Source: VRUE01 sp963817905 (GTDB taxonomy: Bacteria > Actinomycetota > Thermoleophilia > Solirubrobacterales > 70-9). From it: a DNA stretch of 64,000 bases. The DNA lies in assembly GCA_963817905.1 (NCBI GenBank), contig CAWFPS010000002.1, positions 496,001 through 560,000 of the forward strand, written 5' to 3'. The notes beneath the pieces are model-generated. The model was not told the DNA's origin. It saw only the letters and a list, made by a program, of their open reading frames with translations, and did not search any database. Shown here in pieces: positions 6,529-15,115 of the stretch (the first letter of the stretch is position 1; the number at the start of each line of letters is the position of its first letter). Both the position numbers and the translations under genes were made by a program.

Positions 6529-8370
6529 GTGCCTAGCCGCGCGGCCTCGTCGGCGAGTTCGCTGGGGGGGCGAACTTTTGCTTCCCAGCCCTTATCGGTT
6601 CGCCGCTCTCGCTCACGTGCTCTGAAGGAGGTCGAGATCAAGAACAGACGAGCATCCATCGGTCAGCTGGCGCTGCCTCTGTCCGTCCCTGCCACTACAT
6701 TCGGGCCGGTGATCACCGCGGCGTCGGCTCCTTCTGCTTTGCGCCGGCAAAAGGAGCTTGGCGCCTTCTATACCCCGCCGAAGATGGCGCGCGTCCTGAC
6801 CGATTGGGCTCTCCGCGACTCAAGCGATGTTGCCCTCGATCCAAGTTTCGGCGGACTCGTCTTCCTGGAGGCTGCTCGCGATCGACTTGAGCACCTAGGG
6901 GCCCGAGGCGGCACGATTGCGAATCAGCTCTACGGGGTCGATGTTGACGATGGCGCTCATCGATTGGCACGTGAGCGCGATTGGCTTGGTCTTGACCCGA
7001 GCAACTTCGTCGATCGAGACTTCTTCTCCGTCGAGCCGGCCGAGTTGCCGTCGATCGACGCGCTGATCGGCAATCCGCCATACATCCGCTACCAGGACTT
7101 CAACGGCTCCGCGGCCCTGGCCCGGCAGGTCGCCTTGCGAGCCGGTGTGAGGCTGAGCCGCCTTGCATCCTCTTGGGCGCCGTTCGTCGTCCACGCAACG
7201 TCGTTTGTCGCGCCGGGCGGGCGATTCGCACAGGTCCTGCCGGGCGAGCTGATGCACGCCCAGTATGCGCAGGAGGTGGTGAAGTTCCTGCGCCGCGAAT
7301 ACGAGCGGGTTTTCGTGGCCGTCTTCGACGAGCGGATCTTTCCTGGGGCCCTCGAGGATGTCGTCTTGCTTTTTGCCGAGGGGCGTGGGGCATCGGGTGA
7401 GGCTGACGTTTGCGTGATCCGATGCAAGACACTCGACGACGTCGAGGATCGACTCCAAGTAGCGGACAGGAGCCCAGGCGTTCAATTGGCGAGCGGGCAA
7501 GGGCGGCTCCTCAGCCAACTTCTACCCATCGAGGCTCAGCTCCTATACGACCGGCTCTCGACCGTCCCCCGGGTTCGGCGCCTTGGCACCTTCGCCTCGG
7601 TTGACATCGGGATCGTCACCGGCGCCAATGAGTTCTTCGTCCTCACCGAGGCGGATGCAGGTGAGTTGCATACGGATCTGGTGAGGCCGGCTGTCGCCAA
7701 GGCGGCCCAGGTGGCTGGCGCCAGGCTTTCCATGCGGGATCACCGCCGGCTTCTGAAAGGCGGACAGAGAGGACTGATGCTTGTCGCGGGCAGAGCCGCC
7801 TCGACCAAGGCGCTCAAGAGCATTCAAGCTCATGTCGCGCGTGGGGAGGCGATTGGTCTTGACGAACGCTACAAATGCCGGATTCGCGAGCCCTGGTGGG
7901 CGCTTCCGGTCCCCAGGCAGGGTGCGGCTGACCTTCTGCTGACCTACTGCTCCAACGATCATCCGCGACTCGCGCTGAACGAAGCGAAGGCGCTCAGCAC
8001 GAACACGATCCATGGAGTCAGAGTCTCGGGTGACGTGGAGGGCGAGGCCCTTGCTGTGGGCTTCTACAACAGCCTGACCCTTCTTTCGGCCGAGCTGGAG
8101 GGACGGAGTTACGGCGGAGGCGTTCTCAAGTTGGAGCCAACCGAAGCAGAGAGACTGTTGCTGCCCCCGCTGTCGCCTGAACTTGCCGCACTGCTGCCCG
8201 CGGTCGATCGGGCCATTCGCGCGCGGGACGTCGAAGCCGCCGCCGACCTGGTCGACCCGGTGGCCCTGGGCTCACTCGGCCTAAGCACCGATGAGATCGG
8301 CGTGCTGCGAGCTGCAAGAAGGCAACTTCAGATGCGGCGCAAGAATCGAGGACGGCCACCCTCTAAGTAG
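6529..8370 (+). CDS. Type II N6-adenine DNA methyltransferase (Eco57I/TaqI-like)
   Basis: Up to 613 residues. The SAM-binding region reads LGAFYTPPKMARVLTDWAL, then DPSFGGLVFLEAA (motif I position) and YGVDVDD, and the catalytic motif IV is IGNPPYIRYQDF, which identifies a gamma-class adenine methyltransferase. The C-terminal half (about residues 340-600) resembles a target-recognition region with GRSYGGGVLKLEP. The listed GTG start gives a basic, poorly conserved N-terminus. A strong Shine-Dalgarno sequence (GAAGGAGG, 6624-6631) precedes codon 37, which is ATC, so a non-canonical start at 6637 is possible. It converges with the gene at 8376, which has nuclease-like features, so the two probably form a restriction-modification system protecting host DNA. 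Confidence 0.9.
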   Translation: MPSRAASSASSLGGRTFASQPLSVRRSRSRALKEVEIKNRRASIGQLALPLSVPATTFGPVITAASAPSALRRQKELGAFYTPPKMARVLTDWALRDSSDVALDPSFGGLVFLEAARDRLEHLGARGGTIANQLYGVDVDDGAHRLARERDWLGLDPSNFVDRDFFSVEPAELPSIDALIGNPPYIRYQDFNGSAALARQVALRAGVRLSRLASSWAPFVVHATSFVAPGGRFAQVLPGELMHAQYAQEVVKFLRREYERVFVAVFDERIFPGALEDVVLLFAEGRGASGEADVCVIRCKTLDDVEDRLQVADRSPGVQLASGQGRLLSQLLPIEAQLLYDRLSTVPRVRRLGTFASVDIGIVTGANEFFVLTEADAGELHTDLVRPAVAKAAQVAGARLSMRDHRRLLKGGQRGLMLVAGRAASTKALKSIQAHVARGEAIGLDERYKCRIREPWWALPVPRQGAADLLLTYCSNDHPRLALNEAKALSTNTIHGVRVSGDVEGEALAVGFYNSLTLLSAELEGRSYGGGVLKLEPTEAERLLLPPLSPELAALLPAVDRAIRARDVEAAADLVDPVALGSLGLSTDEIGVLRAARRQLQMRRKNRGRPPSK

Positions 8371-8375
8371 GGCCG

Positions 8376-9221
8376 CTACAGGCTCTCTTCCCAGAGAGCG
8401 CGAGCCTCTTGATGCTCCGAGACCGGGGAGCGGGAGAACAGGCCACTCAGCACTCTGCCGAAGAACCTATTTGGCGAGAGATCGTCAGGCACCTCGTCCT
8501 CAAGCAGCTTCGGCTTGGGGCCGGTGCGATCGAGAACAAGGAGGCCGGTCGCGTCGTAGCTGCCTCGTTCATCGCCGGGAGTCAACGACTTGAGCTTCCT
8601 GAGCATGTCCTTGATGCGCTCCCACCCTGAGGGCTCGTCGAATACGTTCGAGGTGACGAGGTAGACGTAGCCGAACGTCGCCAGCGGGTATCGGCGACGG
8701 ATGTTCAGGAGGTCGCCAGAGGCCTCCTCGAAGCGGTTCGTGATGTTCTTGCCAAATGATCCCGTCATCGTCTTGCTCGAGACAGCAAGCTCAAGGCCGC
8801 GGTCGAACTCGGCGATCACGACGTCAATCTCCTTCGCGAAAAAGCCGCCGAGGATGTTGGTCGATCCAGACCCGGCGAGGGTGGCCAGGCTTTGCATGGT
8901 GGCTTCCTGAACCTCTCGGACCTTGCCGTCCTTTGCGTATCGGAACCGGTCGGCTGCCCTTGTCAGGGCCTGAGGCAGCACGCGCGGCTGGCTCGTTCGA
9001 GGCCAAACGATGTCGGGCTGAATGCCGGCGCGCCGTAGCTCGGTCGCGATCCAGATGTCGACCGCAACAGCAAGACCTCCAGTCGCCGGCACCCCAGCTA
9101 CGCCACCCTGGATCTGCACATCGATCAAGTCCAGGAGCAGCTGCCGGTCGAACTCGTACTCGCCGCCCTTCTTCCAAGGATTTGTGAGGGAGGCAGGGAC
9201 AGCTTCGTAAACGGCCGACAT
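8376..9221 (-). CDS. Putative type II restriction endonuclease (PD-(D/E)XK-like)
   Basis: 281 residues; no family is recognised by name. A candidate PD-(D/E)XK core is visible near residues 140-165: KEIDVVIAEFDRGLELAVSSKTM, with an Asp after the first strand and E-x-x-x-S-x-K in the next, followed by a conserved-looking helix KNITNRFEEASGDLLNIRRR. It lies tail to tail with the adenine methyltransferase, five bases apart, which is a common arrangement for a restriction enzyme and its modifying partner. ATG 9221 (MSAVYEAVPASL) is chosen because AAGGGAGA sits 5 bases before it; an upstream ATG at 9239 would place that ribosome-binding site inside the gene. Nuclease function is inferred from context and the motif. 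Confidence 0.6.
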   Translation of the reverse strand: MSAVYEAVPASLTNPWKKGGEYEFDRQLLLDLIDVQIQGGVAGVPATGGLAVAVDIWIATELRRAGIQPDIVWPRTSQPRVLPQALTRAADRFRYAKDGKVREVQEATMQSLATLAGSGSTNILGGFFAKEIDVVIAEFDRGLELAVSSKTMTGSFGKNITNRFEEASGDLLNIRRRYPLATFGYVYLVTSNVFDEPSGWERIKDMLRKLKSLTPGDERGSYDATGLLVLDRTGPKPKLLEDEVPDDLSPNRFFGRVLSGLFSRSPVSEHQEARALWEESL

Positions 9222-9300
9222 GCGATCTCCCTTTGCCATCGCGAGGTGATTCTTCGTCCACCAACAGCCTCCTGCGAAGGCGCGCGCGTCACCCCGAGCG

Positions 9301-10146
9301 TTACTTCAAGAGTTTGGAGAGGCGGCGGTCCTTGAGGACTCTTCCGCCAGTCTGCTCCTTTGGGCAGTAGTTCGTCTGGTGCTCGGAGAAGAAGACGGCC
9401 TCGATCGTGGTGCCGCAGCGGGGGCAGGGCTGGCCCTCGCGCTTGTGGACCTGGAGGGGCATCGGGACTTTGTCCGGAAGCTGCTCGGGGACCGTCTCCT
9501 CGTAGTGGTCGATTGCGTCGCCGAGCACGTGCAGCGCGGAGTGAAGGCGGGCAACCTCGCCGGAGTCGAGTTCTGAGCCCTTCTTGAAAGGGGAGAGTCG
9601 CGCCTCCCAGAGGATCTCGTCTACCCAGGAGCGGCCGATGCCGGAGATGTCGCCCTGGTGGCGGAGGAGGGGGTGGAGGTGGCGGGGTTGGTCGATCAGC
9701 TCGCCGAACTGCTCCAGCGGGGGAGGGGGCCAGGCTGCGGGGCCGAGGCGTGTGACCGCCTCATCCCCGGCGACGGCATCCGCGGGCAGCAGCTTCGCCC
9801 AGGCTCGCTGCTTTGTCCCGAACTCGCGCAGGCGCAGCTCCCGCCTGTCCCCTAGCCGCACGAGCACTCGCGAGGCGCGGTCTTTCGGCGATGCGAGTTT
9901 GTCGAAGACCCGCAACCTTCCCGCCGACATCAGGTGGATCAACAGCGTCAGGTCCCCAAACTCAACCACCGGCATCTTGCCGACCCGCCGCACTCCGCTC
10001 ACCTCGCGACCCACCAGCTCTTCTAGCGGCGGCTCGAAGGTCTTCATCACGTTCATCCCCGGCGCAACCGCGGACTCGACACATGCTCCCGACAAAACCG
10101 TGTTCAGCCGCCGGGCAGTGATCTCAACCTCAGGCAACTCGGGCAT
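9301..10146 (-). CDS. mutM: Fpg/Nei-family DNA glycosylase
   Basis: 281 residues. Bifunctional glycosylases of this family remove oxidised bases and nick the strand through the N-terminal proline; the mature start PELPEVE is present with Pro2 and Glu3. The helix-two-turn-helix region (GDISGIGRSWVDEILW) matches the family. The C-terminal zinc finger is incomplete: CPRCG supplies two cysteines and NYCPKEQ a third, but the usual fourth cysteine is a glutamate, and the finger arginine region reads FFSEHQTN. The protein could bind zinc poorly or have changed lesion preference, as in zincless Nei-like enzymes. The MutM symbol is approximate. It is transcribed away from nadA across a 208-bp spacer. 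Confidence 0.85.
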   Translation of the reverse strand: MPELPEVEITARRLNTVLSGACVESAVAPGMNVMKTFEPPLEELVGREVSGVRRVGKMPVVEFGDLTLLIHLMSAGRLRVFDKLASPKDRASRVLVRLGDRRELRLREFGTKQRAWAKLLPADAVAGDEAVTRLGPAAWPPPPLEQFGELIDQPRHLHPLLRHQGDISGIGRSWVDEILWEARLSPFKKGSELDSGEVARLHSALHVLGDAIDHYEETVPEQLPDKVPMPLQVHKREGQPCPRCGTTIEAVFFSEHQTNYCPKEQTGGRVLKDRRLSKLLK

Positions 10147-10172
10147 ATCCCAAGTCTGCCGCCTCCGTCCCT

Positions 10173-10267
10173 CCCGCGGGTGGCGCGGTGGCGGGGGTCC
10201 CCCATAGCGGAGGGCGCCGCAGGCGTCCGAGCACATGGGGGAGGGCCGCCGCGACAGGACCCGCGGG
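10173..10267. other. Long imperfect hairpin in the mutM-nadA divergent spacer
   Basis: The ends CCCGCGGGT (10173-10181) and ACCCGCGGG (10259-10267) pair, and interior segments GGCGCGGTGGC with GCCGCCGCGAC and TCCCCCAT with ATGGGGGA extend the stem. It lies between divergent genes, so it is not a simple terminator. It could be a leader structure of nadA or a palindromic insertion. A second near-palindrome, AGACTTGAGCC with GGCTCTAGGTCT (10280-10316), follows it and may hold the nadA promoter or operator. Confidence 0.55.
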
Positions 10268-10354
10268 TCAGCGACCAGTAGACTTGAGCCCAGTTCATTC
10301 GACTGGCTCTAGGTCTAGCGGCCGGGCCAGCGAACATCGGAAACGGAAGGCTCC

Positions 10355-11386
10355 ATGCAGGAGTTGCCCACACTCCAACCCGCGATGACGCCGGCCCTGG
10401 CGCCGGAAGAGGTCCGCGCCTTGAGCGAGGAGGTGCGGGCGCTCGCCGCCGAGCGCAACGCGGTGATCCTCGCCCACAACTACCAGCTGCCCGAGGTCCA
10501 GGACGTCGCCGACCACATGGGTGACTCGCTCGGGCTCTCGCGCGAGGCCGCCGCCACCGATGCCGAGGCGATCGCCTTCTGCGGCGTCCACTTCATGGCC
10601 GAGACCGCCTCGATCCTCTCGCCGGAGAAGACGGTGCTGATCCCCGACCTCGACGCCGGCTGCTCGCTGGCCGACTCGATCGACGCCGACCAGTTGCGTG
10701 CCTGGAAGGCCGAGCACCCCGGCGCGCTCGTCGTCATGTACGTCAACACCTCGGCCGAGGTGAAGGCGGAGACCGACTACTGCTGCACCTCATCCAACGC
10801 GGTCAAGGTGGTCGAGCACATCTGGGCCGAGCACGGGGCCGAGACCGAGATCCTCTTTGGGCCCGACATGTGGCTGGGCTCCTTCGTCGAGCGCGAGACC
10901 GGTCTCCGCGAGGATCCTGAGCGGCGCGCGCGCTTCCACATCTGGGATGGCGAGTGCCACGTCCACGCCGGGATCAAGCCGCTCGACATCGCTCGGACTC
11001 GGGAGGAAAACCCCGAGGCCGAGTTCCTGATTCACCCCGAGTGCGGTTGCGCGACCCAGGCGATGGAGTACGTCGCCGCCGGCGACATCGAGCCCGAGGG
11101 CGTCCACATGCTCTCCACCTCGGGGATGCTCAAACACGTCGAAGAGCACCCCGACGGTAGCTTCGTCGTCGCCACCGAGAACGGCATGCTCTACCCGATG
11201 CAGCAGGCCGCGCCGCAGGCCAACCTGATCGAGGCCAACCGGATGGCGGTCTGCAAGTACATGAAGATGATCACCCTGCCGAAGCTGCGCGACAGCCTGC
11301 TCGAGATGAAGTTCGAGGTCAGTGTTCCTGCGGACGTTGCGGCCCGGGCGAAGCTGCCGATCGAGCGCATGGTCGCGATCGGCTAG
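10355..11386 (+). CDS. nadA: Quinolinate synthase
   Basis: 343 residues. Condenses iminoaspartate with dihydroxyacetone phosphate to quinolinate using a [4Fe-4S] cluster. Landmarks are ILAHNYQLPEVQDVADHMGDS, AFCGVHFMAETASIL (first cluster cysteine), YVNTSAEVKAETDYCCTSSN, LIHPECGCA (second) and VCKYMKMITL (third). The ATG at 10355 follows a modest GGAAGG ribosome-binding site. It is followed 20 bp later by the transketolase gene and probably co-transcribed with it. nadC is upstream on the same strand but separated by unrelated genes. Confidence 0.96.
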   Translation: MQELPTLQPAMTPALAPEEVRALSEEVRALAAERNAVILAHNYQLPEVQDVADHMGDSLGLSREAAATDAEAIAFCGVHFMAETASILSPEKTVLIPDLDAGCSLADSIDADQLRAWKAEHPGALVVMYVNTSAEVKAETDYCCTSSNAVKVVEHIWAEHGAETEILFGPDMWLGSFVERETGLREDPERRARFHIWDGECHVHAGIKPLDIARTREENPEAEFLIHPECGCATQAMEYVAAGDIEPEGVHMLSTSGMLKHVEEHPDGSFVVATENGMLYPMQQAAPQANLIEANRMAVCKYMKMITLPKLRDSLLEMKFEVSVPADVAARAKLPIERMVAIG

Positions 11387-11406
11387 CGCCAGATATTGTC
11401 CGCGCC

Positions 11407-13227
11407 GTGCACGAGCTAGCCCAGCAGCTGCGAGTCGACTCGGTGCGCGCCGCCGCCGCGGCGAACTCCGGTCACCCGACCTCCTCGATGTCTGCTGCCG
11501 ACCTGATGGCGGTGCTCTTCACGAAGTACCTGCGCTACGACTTCGACGCTCCCGAGAACACCGCCAACGACCACCTCGTCTTCTCCAAGGGCCACGCCTC
11601 GCCGCTGCTCTACGCGCTCTACAAGGCCGCGGGGGCGATCGACGACGAGGAGCTGCTGACCTTCCGCGAGTTCGGCTCGCGCCTGCAGGGCCACCCGACC
11701 CCCGAACTACCCTGGGTCGACGTCGCCACCGGCTCGCTCGGCCAGGGCCTGCCGATCTCGGTCGGCATCGCGCTCGCTGCGGACCGGCTGGAGCGCTCCG
11801 ACCTGCGGGTCTGGGTGCTCTGCGGCGACTCCGAGCTTGCCGAGGGCTCGATGTGGGAGGCCTTCGAGCAGGCCGGTCACGCCAAGCTCGACAACCTGAT
11901 CGCCATCGTCGACGTCAACCGGCTCGGCCAGCGCGGGCCGACCATGCACGAGTGGGACACCTCCTCTCCGGCGGCGCGCGCGAGCGCCTGCGGCTGGGAC
12001 GTTGAGGAGATCGACGGGCATGACCTGGACGCGATCGACGCCGCCTACGCCCGCGCCCAGCAGGCCGACCGCCCGGCGGCGATCTTCGCCCGCACCAAGA
12101 AGGGCTCCGGCGTCGCCGCGGTCGAGGACAAGGAGAACCAGCACGGCAAGCCGCTTCCCGACCCCGATGCCGCGGTCGAGGAGCTGGGCGGCATCCGCTC
12201 GCTCAGCGTCAGCGTCCAGTCCCCTCCCGAGCCGAAGCCGTTCGAGATCGAGCGCGCCGCGGTCGACCGCCCCGCCTATGAGGTCGGCGAGAAGGTCGCG
12301 ACCCGGGCGGCTTACGGAGACGCCCTCGCCTGGCTGGGCTCGATTGACGAGAAGGTCGTCGCGCTCGACGGCGAGGTCGGCAACTCGACCTACGCGGAGC
12401 GCTTCGGCGCCAAGCACCCGGACCGCTTCTTCGAGATGTACATCGCCGAGCAGCAGATGGTCGCCGCCGCTGTCGGTATGCAGACCCGAGGCTGGAAGCC
12501 GTTCGCCTCCTCGTTTGGCGCCTTCCTCAGCCGCGCCTATGACTTCGTCCGCATGGCGGCGATCTCCGACGCCGACCTGAAGCTCTGCGGGTCCCATGTC
12601 GGCGTCTCGATCGGCCCCGACGGTCCCTCGCAGATGGCGCTGGAAGACATCGCCTCGCTGCGCGCCGTGCTCGGCAGCGTCGTCCTCTACCCCAGCGACG
12701 CCAACCAAGCGGTGCAGCTGCTCGACGCGATGCGCCGCCACCGCGGCATCAGCTACATGCGCACGACCCGCGAGGCGACGCCGGTGCTCTATGAGGCGGA
12801 CGAGAGCTTCGAGATCGGCGGCAGCCGCACGGTCCGCTGCGGCGATCGGGACGCCGTCACCCTGATCGGCGCCGGCATCACCCTGCGCGAATGCCTCACC
12901 GCCGCCGACGAGCTGGCCGGCAAGGGAATCTCCGCTCGCGTCATCGACCTCTACTCGGTCAAGCCGGTCGACGCCGAGGCGATCCTCAAGGCCGCCAAGG
13001 AGACGGGCGCGATAGTCACCGTCGAGGACCACTGGGCGGAGGGCGGCATCGGCGAGGTCGTCGCCGCGGTGCTCGCCGAGAACGGCGTCGCCACCAACTT
13101 CACCCGCCTCGCGGTCACCGAGCGTCCCGGCAGCGGCCCCCCTGCGGACCTGCTCGCGGCGGCCGGCATCGACGCGGCTCATATCGTCGCCACGGTCGAG
13201 CAATCGCTTGCCGCAAGCTCTGCCTAA
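11407..13227 (+). CDS. tkt: Transketolase
   Basis: 606 residues with a GTG start. Transfers two-carbon units in the pentose phosphate pathway using thiamine diphosphate. The N-terminal half carries NSGHPTSSMSAADLM, SKGHASPLLYAL and the ThDP/Mg2+ segment LCGDSELAEGSMWEAFEQA with IAIVDVNRLGQ. The central part has the pyrimidine-binding glutamate segment GEVGNSTYAERF, and the C-terminal domain ends with VEDHWAEGGIGEVVAAVL. Both halves are in one polypeptide; length and the short loops are closer to the animal-like transketolases than to E. coli TktA. It is downstream of nadA and upstream of the ftsEX cluster. Confidence 0.94.
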   Translation: MHELAQQLRVDSVRAAAAANSGHPTSSMSAADLMAVLFTKYLRYDFDAPENTANDHLVFSKGHASPLLYALYKAAGAIDDEELLTFREFGSRLQGHPTPELPWVDVATGSLGQGLPISVGIALAADRLERSDLRVWVLCGDSELAEGSMWEAFEQAGHAKLDNLIAIVDVNRLGQRGPTMHEWDTSSPAARASACGWDVEEIDGHDLDAIDAAYARAQQADRPAAIFARTKKGSGVAAVEDKENQHGKPLPDPDAAVEELGGIRSLSVSVQSPPEPKPFEIERAAVDRPAYEVGEKVATRAAYGDALAWLGSIDEKVVALDGEVGNSTYAERFGAKHPDRFFEMYIAEQQMVAAAVGMQTRGWKPFASSFGAFLSRAYDFVRMAAISDADLKLCGSHVGVSIGPDGPSQMALEDIASLRAVLGSVVLYPSDANQAVQLLDAMRRHRGISYMRTTREATPVLYEADESFEIGGSRTVRCGDRDAVTLIGAGITLRECLTAADELAGKGISARVIDLYSVKPVDAEAILKAAKETGAIVTVEDHWAEGGIGEVVAAVLAENGVATNFTRLAVTERPGSGPPADLLAAAGIDAAHIVATVEQSLAASSA

Positions 13228-13243
13228 AGCATTTACTAGCGTT

Positions 13244-13272
13244 CGCTAACAATCCGCTAGCCTGTCGCTAAC
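13244..13272 (+). promoter_or_regulatory. Three CGCTAAC-type direct repeats before ftsE
   Basis: CGCTAAC (13244), CGCTAGC (13255) and CGCTAAC (13266) are spaced exactly 11 bp apart in the short region between tkt and ftsE. Helical phasing suggests a protein-binding site or part of the ftsE promoter. Nothing in the sequence identifies the binding protein. Confidence 0.4.
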
Positions 13273-13344
13273 TTCATTTGGGCGCGGAGTTGCGTGCCCG
13301 ATGGGGCGCAGGAGTCACCCTGTATGCGGAGAAGGGAGCGCGGC

Positions 13345-14181
13345 ATGGCCAGATTGCGCAAGCAAAAGACGGGCGGCACCGAGCCGCAACGGCGGCGTGC
13401 CGGTGGCAAGCCGATCATCGAGCTGCGCGACGTGACCAAGGTCTACCCGGGCGGCCACATGGCGCTGGACCGGGTATCGCTGGCGATCGACCGCGGCGAT
13501 TTCGTCTTCCTGGTCGGACCGACCGGCTGCGGCAAGTCGACCTTGATCAAGACGCTGATCCGCGACGAGTCGGCCACGGACGGAACCGTCCGCATCGCCG
13601 GTCGCGACATCGGCACGATGCCGGAGAAGAAGATCCCGCAGCTGCGTCGCAACATCGGCACCGTCTTCCAGGACTTCAAGCTGCTCCCCGACCGCACCGT
13701 CTACGACAACGTCGCCTACGCGTTGCAGGTGATCGGCGCCTCGCGGAGCCAGATCCGCACCCAGGTGCCGGAGACCCTGCGCCTGGTCGGCCTCTCGACC
13801 AAGCTGCACAGCTACCCCGACCAGCTCTCCGGCGGCGAGCAGCAGCGCGTCTCGATCGCCCGCGCCTTCGTCAACCACCCGCCGCTGCTGCTCGCCGACG
13901 AGCCCAGCGGCAACCTCGACCCGGTCACCTCGATCGGGGTGATGCAGCTGCTCTACCGGATCAACAAGACCGGCACGACCGTCGTCGTCGTCACCCACGA
14001 CCGCGAGATGGTCGACAACATGCGCCGCCGCGTGATCGAGCTGTATGAGGGCCGCGTCGTCCGCGACGAGGTCAGCGGCGGCTACACCGAGGAGTCGACG
14101 ACCGAGTTCGGCGTGCGGATGCGGGCCGAGATGGGCGTCGCCCCCGAGGGCCAGACCAACGGACACGACTCGCTGATCTAG
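13345..14181 (+). CDS. ftsE: Cell division ATP-binding protein FtsE
   Basis: 278 residues. ATPase of the FtsEX complex, which couples the division ring to cell-wall hydrolases. Walker A is GPTGCGKST, the signature is LSGGEQQR and Walker B is LLLADEPSGNLD, with the FtsE-type FQDFKLLPDRTVYDNVAY between. The ATG at 13345 has AAGGGAG 6 bases upstream; earlier in-frame starts lack this. The N-terminal 30 residues are Arg/Lys-rich and the C-terminal 45 residues extend beyond the core ATPase (TEFGVRMRAEMGVA). The next base after the stop begins ftsX, so the two are translated together. Confidence 0.94.
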   Translation: MARLRKQKTGGTEPQRRRAGGKPIIELRDVTKVYPGGHMALDRVSLAIDRGDFVFLVGPTGCGKSTLIKTLIRDESATDGTVRIAGRDIGTMPEKKIPQLRRNIGTVFQDFKLLPDRTVYDNVAYALQVIGASRSQIRTQVPETLRLVGLSTKLHSYPDQLSGGEQQRVSIARAFVNHPPLLLADEPSGNLDPVTSIGVMQLLYRINKTGTTVVVVTHDREMVDNMRRRVIELYEGRVVRDEVSGGYTEESTTEFGVRMRAEMGVAPEGQTNGHDSLI

Positions 14182-15108
14182 ATGTCGCGATTCCTCTTCT
14201 TCACCCAGGAGGCCTTCCGTGCGCTGCGCCGCAACGGGGCGCCGAGCATGGCCGCGATCGTCACCACGGTGACCACGGTGATCCTGCTCGGGGTGCTGAT
14301 CCCGGTCTTCCAGACGACGCAGGCGAAGAGCGACCAGGTGCGCAATGAACTCGAGACCCGCGTGGCGATCTACGACGACGCTACGCGGGCCGAAATCGGC
14401 GCCCTGGAGCGCAAGCTGCAACAGATTCCGCACGTCGAGTCGGTCAAGCTGATCACCAAGGCCGAGGCACTGCACGAACTCGAAAAGGACCTAGGCAAGA
14501 GCAAGAGCGAAGACCTGCTCGCCCAGCTGCACGACAACCCGTTGCCCGCCAACTTCCAGATCAAGGCCGACGACGCCGCCAACCTCGACTCGGTGCGCGC
14601 CGCGATTACCCCGCCCGGTCCGAACGGAAAGCCGCAGCCGATCTCACCGATCATCCCTGCCGAAGACGGGATCTTCGACCGCAAGCAGGAGTCCCAGCAG
14701 ATCGAGCAGGTGACCAGCGCCCTGAAGATCGTCCTGACCGTGATCACCGCCCTGCTGATCCTCGCCTCGCTGATGCTGGTCGGCAACACGATCAGGCTCT
14801 CGATCTACACCCGCCGCCGCGAGGTCGAGGTGATGCGCCTCGTCGGCGCCACCCGCTGGTTCATCCGCTGGCCCTTCATGATCGAGGGCGTGGTGGTCGG
14901 TTTCGCCGGCGGCCTGATAGCCATACTGATCCTGTGGCTGGGCAAGATCACGATCGTCGACCCGCTGAGCGACACCTTCTCCTTCCTCGCGGCGCAGAAC
15001 GACAGCACGCTGTCGTTCCCCGCCCTGGTGGCGATCCTCTTCGGCGCCTCGGTGCTGGTCTCCGCGGTCGGCTCCGGCGTCACCCTGCGCCGCTTCCTCA
15101 AGGTCTGA
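14182..15108 (+). CDS. ftsX: Cell division protein FtsX
   Basis: 308 residues. Membrane partner of FtsE; transmits ATP hydrolysis to a periplasmic or wall hydrolase. One N-terminal transmembrane helix (about 22-45), a large external loop (about 50-185) and three C-terminal helices (about 188-210, 235-258, 280-300) match the FtsX plan, with the conserved LMLVGNTIRLSIYTRRREVEVMRLVGAT segment after helix 2 split here by position only. It begins directly after the ftsE stop. The hydrolase partner may be the downstream protease-adjacent cluster or lie elsewhere. Confidence 0.93.
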   Translation: MSRFLFFTQEAFRALRRNGAPSMAAIVTTVTTVILLGVLIPVFQTTQAKSDQVRNELETRVAIYDDATRAEIGALERKLQQIPHVESVKLITKAEALHELEKDLGKSKSEDLLAQLHDNPLPANFQIKADDAANLDSVRAAITPPGPNGKPQPISPIIPAEDGIFDRKQESQQIEQVTSALKIVLTVITALLILASLMLVGNTIRLSIYTRRREVEVMRLVGATRWFIRWPFMIEGVVVGFAGGLIAILILWLGKITIVDPLSDTFSFLAAQNDSTLSFPALVAILFGASVLVSAVGSGVTLRRFLKV

Positions 15109-15115
15109 GGCCCGC

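Noticed and set aside
11707..13203. 498-codon antisense frame inside transketolase
   Set aside because: Antisense to a secure gene with no start signal or domain.
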